A stretch of DNA of 64,000 nucleotides. It comes from Maniola hyperantus. Lineage: Eukaryota > Arthropoda > Insecta > Lepidoptera > Nymphalidae. The notes under the pieces were generated by a model. It was given only the letters and a program-made list of their open reading frames with translations. It had not been told where the DNA came from and did not search any database. Numbering within the stretch: position 1 is the stretch's first letter; each line of letters opens with the position of its first letter. The translations under genes were made by a program, and so were the position numbers. The stretch lies in NCBI RefSeq assembly GCF_902806685.2, contig NC_048556.1, positions 3,720,001-3,784,000 on the forward strand, in the 5' to 3' direction. Shown piece by piece: positions 52,820 through 63,510 of this stretch.

Positions 52820-53390
52820 GAAGATGTCAAAAATAAATTATTTCTCAGTGATTATTAAATAGAGGTTCTTAAAAGATACCTACGTAAAATCCACGTCCTT
52901 TGTTAGTTTTAAGTGAAATTACCATTTTAAATTATCGATTAAACTAAAAAAAGCACGTCAAATCCTCGTGGTGTCACATGCCAGTATTTCACAGAAGCTC
53001 GCATACTAAGCGCGTAGTTTAAATTTTGATAAAAAGATACTGATTTGACTAGTTGTCAAACACCGGATTGTACAAATGTTTATTCGTAAAAGTTTGTGTG
53101 CGAAAGGGACATGTTCCGGCGGCTGCCGCCTGCCGGTAGGACTGAGGTGATAAGTTAGCTACATTCGGTTTCATGCTGGGAATGTCGTAGTTGTTTTATT
53201 TGTTTGTATACTCCCTATAAAGATATCAATAAATAATTATTAATATCCGCTTGTAAACGGTCTTATAGCTTTAAAACTTTATGAATATGTTTTTACTATG
53301 GTAAAAATAGTTTTAAAGCTTATATTTTTTTAATTTGGATATCTGAAAATGGTAAGTATGAAATGCCTGCACGACTTATCTATAGGAATA
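52820..53390. other. No clear feature
   Basis: Includes a short GC-rich palindrome-like patch at 53110-53140 (GGCGGCTGCCGCCTGCCGG). No gene support. Confidence 0.35.
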
Positions 53391-53393
53391 TAG

Positions 53394-53728
53394 GTCATCA
53401 TCGTCATCATTAACCGATGGACATTCACTGCTGTCTGCTGGACCCTAGGTCTCTTGTAGGGATTTCCACACTGACTCACCTGATGTCGTCTGTCCACCTA
53501 GTAAGGGCACGTAGGGGGTCTTCCAATGCTGCGCTTTCCCCTTTCGAGATCGTCATTCTATCGCTTTGAGATCCTGACGTCTATCGGTTTTTCGAGCTAT
53601 ATTATGCCCTGCCAATGGCACGCTAGCTTTTCTACCCGCTGAGCTATGTCGGTTGCTCTGGTTCTCCTACGGAACTCCTCATTTCTGATTTGATCACTTA
53701 GAGTAACTCCAAGCATAGCTCTCTCACC
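53394..53728 (-). mobile_element. RTE LINE 3' region, minus strand
   Basis: TCATCATCGTCATCATTAAC is the tail; ATGTCGTCTGTCCACCTAGT, GATGCTGCGCTTTCCCC and CTATCGGTTTTTCGAGCTAT are the C-terminal coding part in reverse. It is longer than the other tails. A GC-rich MITE half follows directly at 53728-53818. Confidence 0.7.
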
Positions 53729-53818
53729 CGCATGTCACCCGCGCTATCTCGCACCGGGACTGTGCGGATTTGCGGGGCGTCCCCACCCCGCCATCTCGAC
53801 CTGTCGCGTACTATAGAT
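53728..53818. mobile_element. GC-rich MITE, right half
   Basis: CCCGCATGTCACCCGCGCTA, TGCGGGGCGTCCCCACCCCG and CATCTCGACCTGTCGCGTAC, joined to the RTE fragment. Confidence 0.65.
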
Positions 53819-53911
53819 ATCCTACCTATTAGGTAGGTATATTGTTTATGTAAAAAAGTGTAGGTAAAATTTTTGATTGATAATTTTTAAAAAATAAACT
53901 CAATTCTAAAT

Positions 53912-54137
53912 ATATAAAAGGAAAAGGTTACTGACTGACTGGCTGACTGACTGACTGATCTATCAACGCACAGCTCAAACTACTGGATGGTTTAGACTGA
54001 ATTTTGGCACGCAGATAGATATTATGACGTAGGCATCCGCTAAGAAAGGATTTTTGAAAATTCAATCCCAAAGGGGGTGAAATAGGGGTTTGAAATTTGT
54101 GTAGTCCACGCGGACGAAGACGCGAGCATAAGCTAGT
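53912..54137 (+). mobile_element. Helitron-like element, GACT family, complete
   Basis: From AAATATATAAAAGGAAAAGG to the hairpin end CGCGGACGAAGACGCGAGCA and CTAG before T at 54134-54138. Confidence 0.75.
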
Positions 54138-54420
54138 GTTCCAGTAAATTATGTTGCTTGTATCTAAGTATTTTGCATAACACGCGTGTTAATTAATTTG
54201 TATAAAGTAGCAATTATGAGAATTTGTGAATGAATTCTTATCAAGACGGGCGCGGGATTTATAAGTGTTGTATCGGTTAATTAATGGCTCAATTCGTTTT
54301 GCTGTGTCGATTTTGTTTGAGTTAATGAAAGTATATCGTCGAGATAACGGCGCGGGACGCTACTTTGTGGCACGATGCTTTATGAGGTTTTCATTACAAT
54401 TTACTCGCTTGGACACTTTT

Positions 54421-54535
54421 TTTTTATTTCATTACAAGTTTGCCCTTGACTGCGATCCCACCTGGTGGTATGTGATGACTGATGATGCAGTCTAAGATGG
54501 TAGGGGATTAACTTGGAAGGGGTATGGAAGTTTTT
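54421..54535 (-). mobile_element. SINE family C, 3' tail
   Basis: TTACAAGTTTGCCCTTGACT, CCCACCTGGTGGTATGTGAT, GATGCAGTCTAAGATGGTAG and AACTTGGAAGGGGTATGGAA. Cut by the next element, which starts at TTTTTAGGG. Confidence 0.7.
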
Positions 54536-54970
54536 AGGGTTCCGTACCTCAAAAGGAAAAACGGAACCCTTATAGGATCACTTTGTTGTCAGTCTGTCTG
54601 TCGGTCTGTCAAGAAACCTACAGGGTACCTACTTCCCGTTGACCTAGAATCATGAAATTTGGCAGGTAGGTAGATCTTATAGCTGACATTTGGGAAAAAA
54701 TCTGAAAACCGTGAAGTTGTGGTTACATCACACAAAAAAAATTAAATTGTGGTCATAAACTAATAATTAGGATTTTCCATTTTCGAAGTAAGATAACTAC
54801 ATTAAGTGGGGTATCATATGAAAGGTCTTCACCTGTACATTCTAAAACAGATTTTTATTTATTTTTATGTATCATAGTTTTTGAATTATCCTGCAAAATG
54901 TCGAAAAAATACGACTGTAGTACGGAACCCTCATTGCGCGAGCCTGACTCGCACTTGGCCGGTTTTTTAC
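54532..54970 (+). mobile_element. Full 'GGTTCCGTACC' element inserted in SINE C
   Basis: Starts TTTTTAGGGTTCCGTACCTC, ends GCCTGACTCGCACTTGGCCG. It is collinear with 4729-5223 but has only about four GTCT units. SINE C sequence lies on both sides (54421-54531 and 54971-55095), both on the minus strand, which indicates insertion into a pre-existing SINE. Confidence 0.75.
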
Positions 54971-55095
54971 TACACCATACCACTTATCGGTTTCTGCCAC
55001 AAATAATTCGTGGTTTCTGCACAGCATCGTACCGGAACGCCAAATCGCTTGGCGATACGGTTTTGCCGGTAGCGTGGTAACTAGCCACAGCCATA
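54971..55095 (-). mobile_element. SINE family C, remaining middle part
   Basis: TCGTGGTTTCTGCACAGCAT, CGTACCGGAACGCCAAATCG, GCGATACGGTTTTGCCGGTA and TGGTAACTAGCCACAGCC continue the SINE interrupted at 54532. Confidence 0.65.
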
Positions 55096-55147
55096 ATATA
55101 GTCTCCCTAGCGTCCCATAGCCTAGGTACGAATTGTCTGGTCAATAG

Positions 55148-55425
55148 TCAGTGATAGCCTAGTGGTTAAGACGTCGGCCTCCTACTGGGGGTGCCCGAGG
55201 TTCGATGCCTCACACGCTCTAACTTTCGGAGTTATGTGCGTTTTAAGCAATTAAGTATCACTTGCCTTATCGGTGAATGAAAATTACGTGAAGAAACCCG
55301 CATGCCGTGTGCCCATAATGTTCTCAAACGTGTGTGATGTCTGCCAATCCGCACTAATCCCTTCTCGTCCCAAAAGGAGACTCGTACTTAGTAGTGAGCC
55401 GGCGATGGGTTGATCATGAGGAAAG
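55148..55425 (+). mobile_element. SINE family A, near full length
   Basis: AGTGATAGCCTAGTGGTTAA (A box), CCGAGGTTCGATGCCTCAC (B box), CTGCCAATCCGCAC, AGGAGACTCGTACTTAGTAG and GCGATGGGTTGATCATGAGG. The TGA tail is short. Confidence 0.8.
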
Positions 55426-55514
55426 ACACACCATCGAGTAACCCTCCACCTCCTATGGACCCCACCAACCTCTGGGTTATATAGGCCCAATCGGGCAAAA
55501 ATGCAACTTCCCAT

Positions 55515-55545
55515 TTATAGTACGCGACAGGTTGAGATGAAGGAT
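55515..55545. mobile_element. GC-rich MITE, left end only
   Basis: ATAGTACGCGACAGGTTGAG. The rest is lost. Confidence 0.45.
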
Positions 55546-55554
55546 ATGAATGAC

Positions 55555-55770
55555 TAGCTTATGCTCGCGACTTTGTCCGCGTGGACTACACAAATTTCAA
55601 ACCCCTATTTCACCCCCTTAGGGGTTGAATTTTCAAAAATCCTTTTTTAGTGGATGCCTACGTCATAATAGCTATCTGCATGCCTTTCAGCCCGATCCGT
55701 CCAGTAGTTTGAGCTGTACGTTGATAGATCAGTCAGTCAGTCAGTCAGTCACCTTTTCCTTTTATTTATT
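55555..55770 (-). mobile_element. Helitron-like element, GACT family, complete
   Basis: CTAGCTTATGCTCGCGACTT, ACCCCTATTTCACCCCCTTA, GCGTCATAATAGC-type body, AGATCAGTCAGTCAGTCAGT and CCTTTTCCTTTTATTTATTT. Confidence 0.75.
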
Positions 55771-56050
55771 TAGATATTCCATCCAGAGCCCCCCACCGCC
55801 ACGCACTTATCACCGCAATACTATAGATACATGCTACATTCCGTAACTCTGTAACGCTCATAATAAAATTATTTATTCAATAAAACAAATAGAGTATAAA
55901 GTGTTACTTTTGTCACTGTTGCCGTGTACGCCGTAATGGCCGACATAAATAAGGTGTGAAGGTTTGCCCACATTCACTGGATGACTGGAAATGCCTCTTG
56001 TAACAAATCAACATAAAACAGTTCCTTAAAAGCTGATTGAAAATCAGTTG

Positions 56051-56208
56051 TAACTCAAAATGTTAAAGAAAGGAACAAGTACTATCCAATTCACGTCAAA
56101 AAGAGTTCTAAAAGAACGATACAAGTAAGTAACATAAAACGATCGAGTAACGAACGATAAAAGTAGTCTAAAAAGCAGGATAACTCAAAATGTTAAAGAA
56201 AGGAACAA
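56051..56208 (+). repeat. 28-bp direct repeats 130 bp apart
   Basis: TAACTCAAAATGTTAAAGAA plus AGGAACAA occurs identically at 56051-56078 and 56181-56208. The sequence between the copies is not otherwise repeated. Confidence 0.9.
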
Positions 56209-56345
56209 AGTCTTGGAGTCAAAGTTTTGCAAGTAACCTGGATATTATTTTGTACAGGAAACTGTCATGCCATATTAACTTGTAAGTTGTATTAACATAT
56301 AACCTTGTAAGTTTTTGCAAGTATAATATTATTAATATTATTAAT

Positions 56346-56500
56346 AGGTGATGTCCGCGAATTCGTCCGCGTGGATTTTTAAAATCTCTTGAGAACTTTT
56401 TGTTTTTCAGGTCATGTAAATAATCACGCCGATCCATTATGCTCCGTTGCGGCGTGACTGAAGGACAAACAATAAATCATTAAACAAAGACACTTAGTAT
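56346..56500 (-). mobile_element. Helitron-like element, GTTTGTTTG family, degraded
   Basis: GGTGATGTCCGCGAATTCGT, CCGCGTGGATTTTTAAAATC, ATCACGCCGATCCATTATGC and GTGACTGAAGGACAAACAAT. Confidence 0.55.
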
Positions 56501-56532
56501 TACTAAGTACTAATCATTATTTTATCAATAAC

Positions 56533-56700
56533 TAGCTGCCCTGGCGAACTTTGTTCCGACTTCCGCCTAACAGTCGATTCAAATTTTTTAAATTTTTCTC
56601 TCCGTAAGAACCATCATCGTAGGTACTTCAAGGAATATTATAAAAAAAGAATTAGCGAAATCAGTTCAGCTGTTCTCGAAATTTGCGATGAGCAATACAT
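56533..56700 (-). mobile_element. Helitron-like element, GCTGCCCTGGCGAAC family
   Basis: CTAGCTGCCCTGGCGAACTT is the reversed CTAG end of a family common in insects. The body (TCTCTCCGTAAGAACCATC, GCGAAATCAGTTCAGCTGTT) follows. Confidence 0.6.
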
Positions 56701-56876
56701 TAAGCTGATCCCCGCGGCTTCGCCCGCGTGTACATAATATAGCCTATGTCACTCAGGAATAATGTAGCTTTCTATTGGTGAAAGAATTTTTTAAAATCAG
56801 TCCAGTAGTTCCAGAGATTACCCCCCTACAAACAAATTTAAGGACATTACCTCTTTATAATATTAGTATAGATTAG
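56701..56876 (-). mobile_element. Helitron-like element abutting the previous one
   Basis: AGCTGATCCCCGCGGCTTCG, CCCGCGTGTACATAATATAG, AATCAGTCCAGTAGTTCCAG and TTTATAATATTAGTATAGA, the usual family end. It starts where the previous copy stops, so one probably inserted at the end of the other. Confidence 0.6.
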
Positions 56877-57326
56877 TCTAGATTGTAAAAGTCAGCGGTC
56901 GTGGCGTGGGATGAAAAATTTTGAAATGGAAGTTTAGAAAATCCGCGTTCTTAGTCATGAGTGTTAACAACGTTTGCTAAAGTATGGCATGACAATGCTA
57001 CACATATTAAGTATTATATTTCTTGTTCAAACTTGGCCGGTAAATGTGGAACGACCCTCAGGATCTCCAACAAGCAAACGGTTAATTTTCCAGTGACAAA
57101 ATCATAACTTTAAATGGTGCTCGTATTTATTTGTAAGGTTTCAATTTGTTAAGAATATTATTCCTTACTAAGAAATTGAAAGTATGTAACTCGATATAAT
57201 TTGTATTATACCTAATCACTTATTATAAGTTTACTTTATATTTTATTAATTTAAGTCTTTGTGTTTGATCGCTATTTAACCTGAGGTTCTAATTTCTAAA
57301 GTAACTTTCCACGTCACTGTTCATTA

Positions 57327-57400
57327 TCATCATCACCACCATAGCATCGCCAGCTCACTACCGCATACTCTCAGTCGGAATGAGAAGGGTTAACGTTAAC
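57327..57400 (-). mobile_element. SINE family A, 3' tail
   Basis: TCATCATCACCACCATAGCA, TCGCCAGCTCACTACCGCA and TCGGAATGAGAAGGGTT. Confidence 0.6.
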
Positions 57401-57494
57401 TTTTCAAAAATCTGTATAGAATAACTTACGGTAAAGGAAAACTCTGTCAGAAGAACCATACAACGTCTAGGAAGATATCCTGATGTACTTAGGT

Positions 57495-57652
57495 ATAGTA
57501 CGCGAAAGGTCGAGATGGCAATCGGGGTGGGGACGCTTCGCACAGCCGCACAGCCTCAGCGCTAACCCGGTGCGGGATAGCGCGGGTGACGTGCGTGTGT
57601 GCGTCCCCCCGCCTCATACCCCGATTGTCATCTCGACCTGTCGCGTACTATA
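57495..57652. mobile_element. GC-rich palindromic MITE, complete
   Basis: ATAGTACGCGAAAGGTCGAG / CTCGACCTGTCGCGTACTAT ends with the interior stem. TATAG-type flanks. It lies about 50 bp upstream of the candidate exon's acceptor. Confidence 0.85.
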
Positions 57653-57701
57653 GGATGGGTACATACCTACCCACTAAAACCCCCTCGGTGGCCCTCCTCA
57701 G

Positions 57702-57939
57702 CGCGTTATTGAGAGGCTCCGGGAACTCTAAAGAACGTACGCCGGTGCCTCTCTCGCGCGACGCCCGTTGGACACATCCTCGTGAAAGTGCAGCCACTCG
57801 CGACTTCGAAGTCCTAGCGTCAGGGACTATGAGTTTAACTGATCAGGACGTTGATCAACGCCGCCCTGATATCTCCGCCTTCGAGCAGGATCAGCGCGCT
57901 CGCGAACCCGCTCGGCGGATGGGTGCCGATGGAGGATGG
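57702..57939 (+). CDS. Best candidate coding exon (unidentified protein)
   Basis: A GC-rich, repeat-free block with a single open frame; the other two frames hit stops within 30 bases. A C/T-rich tract with CCTCCTCAG ends at 57701 (possible acceptor), and GATGG/GTAAGT at 57939/57940 matches the insect donor consensus. The frame ends at a codon boundary. It reads SRDARWTHPRESAATRDFEV, then from Met at 57829 MSLTDQDVDQRRPDISAFEQ, QDQ-less residues being hydrophilic and Arg/Asp-rich. An A at -3 of that ATG also allows a first coding exon. I recognise no domain. A spurious frame over a GC island, or an old gene fragment, are alternatives. Confidence 0.45.
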
Positions 57940-57945
57940 GTAAGT
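57940..57945 (+). promoter_or_regulatory. Putative 5' splice donor GTAAGT
   Basis: GTAAGT follows the GATGG codon end of the candidate exon. It matches the consensus for the intron side perfectly. Support is by sequence only. Confidence 0.45.
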
Positions 57946-57989
57946 ACATACCTAGTTAAACATATAGTTTACCTAGGTTTTAAATAAGA

Positions 57990-60340
57990 TGTAATAAAGT
58001 CAAAATAGAATCTGTTTTACCCTACTAGGTATACAGAAGTGATTTTTTATTTTATTTATTTATTCAAAATAGGTAATTAATAACTCTTTTTGATGGTCAG
58101 GATGTTGGATTTCTAAGATATAGTGTGGTGGTGATAATTATTACGCAAACTTAAAATTAAAACTACGAGGGTTCCAAACGCGCCCAGGTCTGAGTCTTAA
58201 GAGCCCACAACAAACTCAGCCGGGTATGATAATGCAGTCTATCAGGAACATTTAAATCTGGATTGAGTTGAATCAATTTTTTGCCCATTCTTGTATAACA
58301 CGGGTTGCATCAATTAAGATAAAGATCTTTATCAAGATCTAAGTACATAAGTTTTATCTCATAACTTGTGTAATTAATATGCGTAAGACGAGGTTTCATT
58401 GAATGCTAATGAGTGATGACAAAATGCCTTGCAAATTTATGAAGAGATAGAAATTCCTTCGACAGAATAATTGACGATAGAATTCTTTGAAGCTTTTTTA
58501 TGTTGACGGACTAACACTTCAAGTTCATGTGATGGTAAGTGACGATTTTTTGGTAGTGACTTTAGCGAAGTTAGGCCACAATTACACCTGCGAGTTTTAC
58601 TCACGTAAATAGCTTAGGTGCCTAATTAAGTGACCACATAAATTGACGCCAAATTTGATAAGGTAAATGTACTTTTAAGAGTGTTAAGTATACACTATTA
58701 CAAAGTTAATATACACAATTGCAATTTCTAATAAGAATTTTTAATTAGATTACAACAAAAATTATTGTTACGAACCGTACAGGTGAACCACCTGTCTTCC
58801 GAACTGTTACCACTTACCTAGTTGAAACTATACCTAAAAAAGAACTATACCTAAGAAAAATCTCAATACTCAAAGGGTAGAGAAAAAACTCCAGGATAGC
58901 GCATTTCTATCCCGCATCATCACTACAAATCACAGTTACATATTGAGTTAGGAACTGCGTTTCAGTGGATGATTAGATACTTAACCTAATTAACTTATCA
59001 TCCTGATTTAAATCCATATTTTTTATTTTAAGCAGCTCTACTTGTTCTATGTCCTTATACCTATAGCTAGCCATTTTTCGTTGTAAAGGAGAAAAATACC
59101 GTGGAAACGGTCCTGATTCCATTTTAAAACGTCATCCAATAATCAAAACGGCTAATAGGCAACGCCTGGCCGGAACACTGAGCGCCTTTTAATTCTCACA
59201 CCCCATTCGTTCCGTGCAGTCTACAATTATGACAAAAATGCTATAGAGTAGATTCATTATAAAAAAAATATATACTTATTTGCAAAGGCAACCTAAAAAC
59301 GAAGTAAAGTAAAACGTTATGGCGGGTTCACATGTTTGCGACAAACAGCAAACAGCAAGCGTGTGGATGGGTGTTTGCGTATGCTTATTGCTTGCCGTTC
59401 GATCCGATTGGCAGGCAATCTAAACACGGTGTTTGCCGGTGCTTGCTGTATATTGTTTGTTGCAAGCGTCTGGCGGCACTATTAAATGTTTTTTGTACAT
59501 TGGAATTCAAAAAGATTGAGCCATTCCAAAAAGAGGGAAAATACAAGATACTGAAATATTAAAGTTTATTCTTTATAAAGTACCAATATAATAACTCAAT
59601 GAGTTACGATAAGTTTCAAGGTAGGTAATTGGTGTCCTTGCTTAGTCTATTTACTACTAGAACTGATTTTTTCAACTTGTAGTAGGTATTTTTTATTACT
59701 TAGACTTCAAAAACTACCTACATTATAATATTATACTAAGTTTTTTTGTTTATCAGTTTGGAGTTAACTGGTTTAAAAGTAATTTAAAAATTATTTCATA
59801 ACTTTGCAGTGATATCGGTTCACTTATTTAAAGATTTTAAGTTAAGTAAGTATGTAGTTAAATTCGAACGCGAAGACTAATATCTAAGCCCGGTCCTGGT
59901 GAACTATAGAGCACAAAAAATAACTGCTCTAGTGAAAAATAATCGTAAAAGAGACTCTACGCCATCTCTATTCCTATTGTTTTCCTAATTCCTTTCATTT
60001 GCTCAATCGCTCGTTGAAGCACATTTCTTTTATTTGCACTTTTTCACTTTTTATTTCCCCCTTTCAGGAATGTCGCGTCTACGATTACCTCCATAGTAAT
60101 TATGTGTCGCGAATTTATTTATTTTTTCCCCTAGGGGCGGAATTAAAGGTGGAATTCTATTGACTTTTTTTAAGGTCACGGCAAATTGCTGGTACGTTTC
60201 AAGAAGAGTTTATTCGGAGCGCGCTGTATACAAATGAAATTTAACTCTTATATATTTTGACAACTGCAGGGGAAAACAAGGGATGTCAATTCAGCATATT
60301 TAATCAACTGGAATTCAAAGTAAGTATATTTATAAGAGCC
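57990..60340. other. Largely unassigned AT-rich sequence
   Basis: 59320-59470 holds repeated GCAAACAGCAAGCG- and TGTTTGC-like words that may be a diverged inverted-repeat element. No exon-like block, tRNA or recognised transposon was found in the rest. Confidence 0.35.
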
Positions 60341-60342
60341 AT

Positions 60343-60690
60343 GATAGCCTAGTGATTAGGACGTCCGCCTCCTATTCGGGAGGTCGGGGATTCGATCCCT
60401 GGCACGCACTTCTAACTTTTCGGAGTTATGTGCGTTTTGAGAAATTAAATATCACTCGCTTTTACGGTGAAGGAAAACCTCGTGAGGAAACCTGCATGCC
60501 TGAGACTTCAACATAATGTTCTCAAAGGCGTGTGAAGTGTGCCAATCCGCACATGGCCAAGCGTGGTGAACTTTGGCCAAACCCTTCTCATACCGAGAAT
60601 AGACAAAGAGGCGGCTTTAAATAGAGAAGCTTTTCGCATGATGACCCCCAAACTTCATTTCGAAGAAGGCACGCGATGATGATGATGATG
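60343..60690 (+). mobile_element. SINE family A, full length with (GATGAT)n tail
   Basis: The head ATGATAGCCTAGTGATTAGG (A box), GGGGATTCGATCCCTGGCAC (B box), complete body to ACCCTTCTCATACCGAGAAT, then about 60 bases of other sequence before CGATGATGATGATGATGAAC. The extra segment before the tail distinguishes it from the other copies. Confidence 0.85.
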
Positions 60691-61004
60691 AACAAATCAC
60701 AGACACCAGATTCTCTTACTTTCTAGAGCGTGTCAATTTTTTTTATTAAAATTGATTGGTTTGTAATAAAATAAAAATAAAACTTCGTTTGTATGGGGCT
60801 GGTTCGGGAGCGCTCCTCTTAAACAGCTGTTTAGTCAAATTGCTGCGTTTTTATGTTCATTGTCTTATATTATATATGGTGGTGACTAATTTGTTCTATA
60901 ATACCTTTTTTACAAAATTGAATGACGAGTACTTTTTAGTAAATTAACATGTTACTGCATTCTGGAGACGTGTAAAAACATTTTGTGATCTTTAAAAAAC
61001 CAGC

Positions 61005-61410
61005 CAATTGCGAGTTGGACTCGCATACGAAGGGTTCCGTATCATCATCAACCCATCGCCGGCTTACTACCGAGCATGGGTCTCCTCTCAGAGTAAGAAG
61101 GGGTTTGGCCATAGTCTACCACTCTGGCAAAGTGCGGATTGGCAGACTTCACACACTTTTAAAAAAAAAAGAATATTAGCCATGTTAAATGACTAATATT
61201 CCCCTTTCCTCTCCAATTAAGCGTCAGGCTTGTGCTAGGAGTAGGTACGACAATAGTGCAACAGGCGGGGTTTGAACCGTCGACCTTTCGGTTTTCAGTC
61301 CACTCCTATACCGGTTGAGCTATTGAGGCTCTATACGTTTGAAAACATTATTGAGAACTCTCAGGCATGCAGGTTTCCTCTCGATGTTTTCCTTCACCGT
61401 TAAAACCTTT
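61005..61410 (-). mobile_element. Nested stack: GGTTCCGTA fragment, SINE A, SINE B
   Basis: 61005-61040 (CCAATTGCGAGTTGGACTCG, AAGGGTTCCGTATC) is the outer fragment. SINE A runs 61041-61157, is split, and resumes 61340-61405 (GAACTCTCAGGCATGCAGGT). SINE B (61158-61336) sits in the gap. Confidence 0.8.
61158..61336 (-). mobile_element. SINE family B inside SINE family A
   Basis: Nearly identical to 41762-41938: A10 tail in reverse, AATATTAGCCATGTTAAATG, B box in GGCGGGGTTTGAACCGTCGA and A-box region in ACCGGTTGAGCTATTGAGGC. SINE A sequence resumes directly after. Confidence 0.85.
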
Positions 61411-61452
61411 TTGTTGGTCTACGTATTTAAAAATTCACTTATAAACATTGTG

Positions 61453-61610
61453 GCTAATTCCGTTATACACAATCTCTAAACTGAACTACAATGGTCCGTC
61501 TAAATCTATTGCTATCACTTTCATATTGTTGCTTGCGGAAAATGATAGCACAAGATTTAGACCTGTTAATTTAGTTTAGCTTAGAGATTGTGTACAAGAG
61601 AATCGGCCCC
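61453..61610. mobile_element. MITE of the TACACAATCTCTAAAC family, complete
   Basis: GCTAATTCCGTTATACACAA (left) and GATTGTGTACAAGAGAATCG (right) are imperfect inverse ends of about 30 bp; a second inverted pair (TTGCTATCACTTTC, GAAAATGATAGCA) lies inside. Confidence 0.75.
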
Positions 61611-61774
61611 AGTATCTTTTTAAACGGCCAGAGTACACTAATAGCTGATTAGTATTATTTCTATTTCGTAGGGAAGCTACTGGTATGTAATAATTGCGAG
61701 TTGGTAGCGCAACCGCAATGTCACTGTACCGCGGTTGCGGAGTTATGCAACCACATAATGCTGCTTAATCATTG

Positions 61775-62230
61775 CTGCTTATTGCTGACTAGTTTGCTTT
61801 GATTGCGCAACCCTGGTCCATTTTAGTGTTTGTTTTATCTCTACGTAATCATCGTCATCATGGTCATCACATCGCCCGGCTCACTATAGAGCACGGGTGT
61901 CCTCTCGCAGTATGAGAAGGATTTATTGACTACTCTCTATGCAAAATATTTCTTTCTCTTCCGTGTTGGTTTCCAGTTTTTCTGACTTATTCCGTTTATC
62001 CCCCCTAAAACAGCCACCCTAGGGTATGTACTCGGAAACTTGTGTCCATCCAACCTGCTGAAATCATTGCTGCTTATTTTGCTTTGATTGCGCAACTCTG
62101 GTCCATTTTAGTGTTTGTTTTATCTGTACGGAATCATCATCATCATCATCATGATCAACCCATCGCCGGCACGCAATAGAGCACGGGTCTCCTCTCAGTA
62201 TGAGAAGGATTTGGTCATAGTTCACCACAC
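61775..62230. repeat. Tandem duplication of ~290 bp including a SINE A tail
   Basis: Unit 1 (from about 61775) and unit 2 (from about 62068) both carry TTGCTTTGATTGCGCAAC, TGGTCCATTTTAGTGTTTG and TTTTATCT...ACG.AATCATC, followed by reversed SINE A (AGAGCACGGGT, AGTATGAGAAGGATTT). The SINE insertion predates the duplication. Confidence 0.8.
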
Positions 62231-62802
62231 TGGTCATGTGCGGATTGGCAGACTTCACACGCCTTTGAGAATATTAACGCCTCGGCCTATAGGTAACTCT
62301 CAGGCATAAAGTAAGTTACTTATAGTCGTTCTTTCGCACGACTTATCCGGCATGCTTATCGGCATGCTGTAGCTGCCTATAATTATATTATATAATAAAT
62401 CGGAATTGAATATTGTAATTCATTTTTGTATGATTCTGTTGGTGGTTTAATGAAAAAATAATATAAATAAATAAAAGTAGACATATAGACATGATATGGA
62501 CCTATAAATCAATAAGCCAGTGTTCAACCACAATAATTAATATTATTTTCATGTAGAGTTTAGACAGTATTTTTTACCTAGAAGTGCACATTAACATTGT
62601 AACCGCGAAAGGGACGACTAGTTTTCTTTAACCCTAGTGTATTTTAAATGAGACATATTAAGTTAGATCGACATTTGACGTTGACGGATTGATGAAGGCA
62701 TAAAGCAGTCCGGGGTACTTTATTTAGACACGCAGAAGTAGCTTGGCAGAAACAAAAACGCACTTCAACAATGTAATGAAGACAATTTTTATATTATTCT
62801 AG

Positions 62803-62985
62803 CTTATGCCCGCGAGTTTATCCACGTAGATTACGCCCTTAAGGATTGAATTTTCAAAAATCCTTTCTTGACAAATGTCTACATCATAATACCTCTACGT
62901 CTATCTGCATGCCAAATTTCAGCCCAATCCGTCTAGTACGTTGATAGATCAGTCAGTCAGTCAGCTTTTTAATATAGATTTAAAT
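62803..62985 (-). mobile_element. Helitron-like element, GACT family, degraded
   Basis: CTAGCTTATGCCCGCGAGTT, AGGATTGAATTTTCAAAAAT, ATGCCAAATTTCAGCCCAAT and AGATCAGTCAGTCAGTCAGC. Confidence 0.7.
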
Positions 62986-63214
62986 ACATGGGATCAATAA
63001 TAATTTGTCTACGGTAATACTATTATTATCTGATGATAACAATAATATTAGGTCCCTTGGGGGCATAAAGCCTCAACAGCAGATTTCTAACGCTTCCTAA
63101 AACTTCAACTGATAGGTACACTGTTTGAGTCACCAATCTAAAGTCGCTCATTGAGCTTATTGGAGAGGACTACATTGAGAGTTTTTCTGAAGGGTTTCAA
63201 TTTTGAAAACCTTT

Positions 63215-63510
63215 AGAAAAACTCTCAATGTAGAGCTCCGCTGAATTATAAAGACCACTGACAGTCCAAAATTGAAGTGGCTGTGGGCAGGTCATGCTTA
63301 TTGCTTGTCGTAGGAGCGATGGCCGCTGGAGCCGGAAAGTTCTAGAGTACATGGAGACCACGACCAAGTAAGCGTAGTATGCGCCTTCCTGCAAGATGGG
63401 TCGGAGATATAAAGAGAGTGGTGGGAAATGGATACTTGAAGAATACTAAGGACCGGGTGTGATGGCGCTCCACGAATGGGCGAAGAGGTGGGCGTCCGCA
63501 ATAATGATGA
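63215..63510 (+). mobile_element. RTE-like LINE 3' end with (ATG)n tail
   Basis: A frame-shifted run reads LKWLWAGHAYCL, then a stop, ERWPLEPES and later DRVWWRS-like residues, the expected C-terminal order of RTE-like proteins; the tail is AATAATGATGATGATGG. Stops and shifts show it is dead. Confidence 0.65.

Noticed and set aside
57586..57701. Upstream part of the 133-residue frame that contains the candidate exon
   Set aside because: This part reads through the end of the GC-rich MITE and the probable intron, so it is unlikely to be coding.
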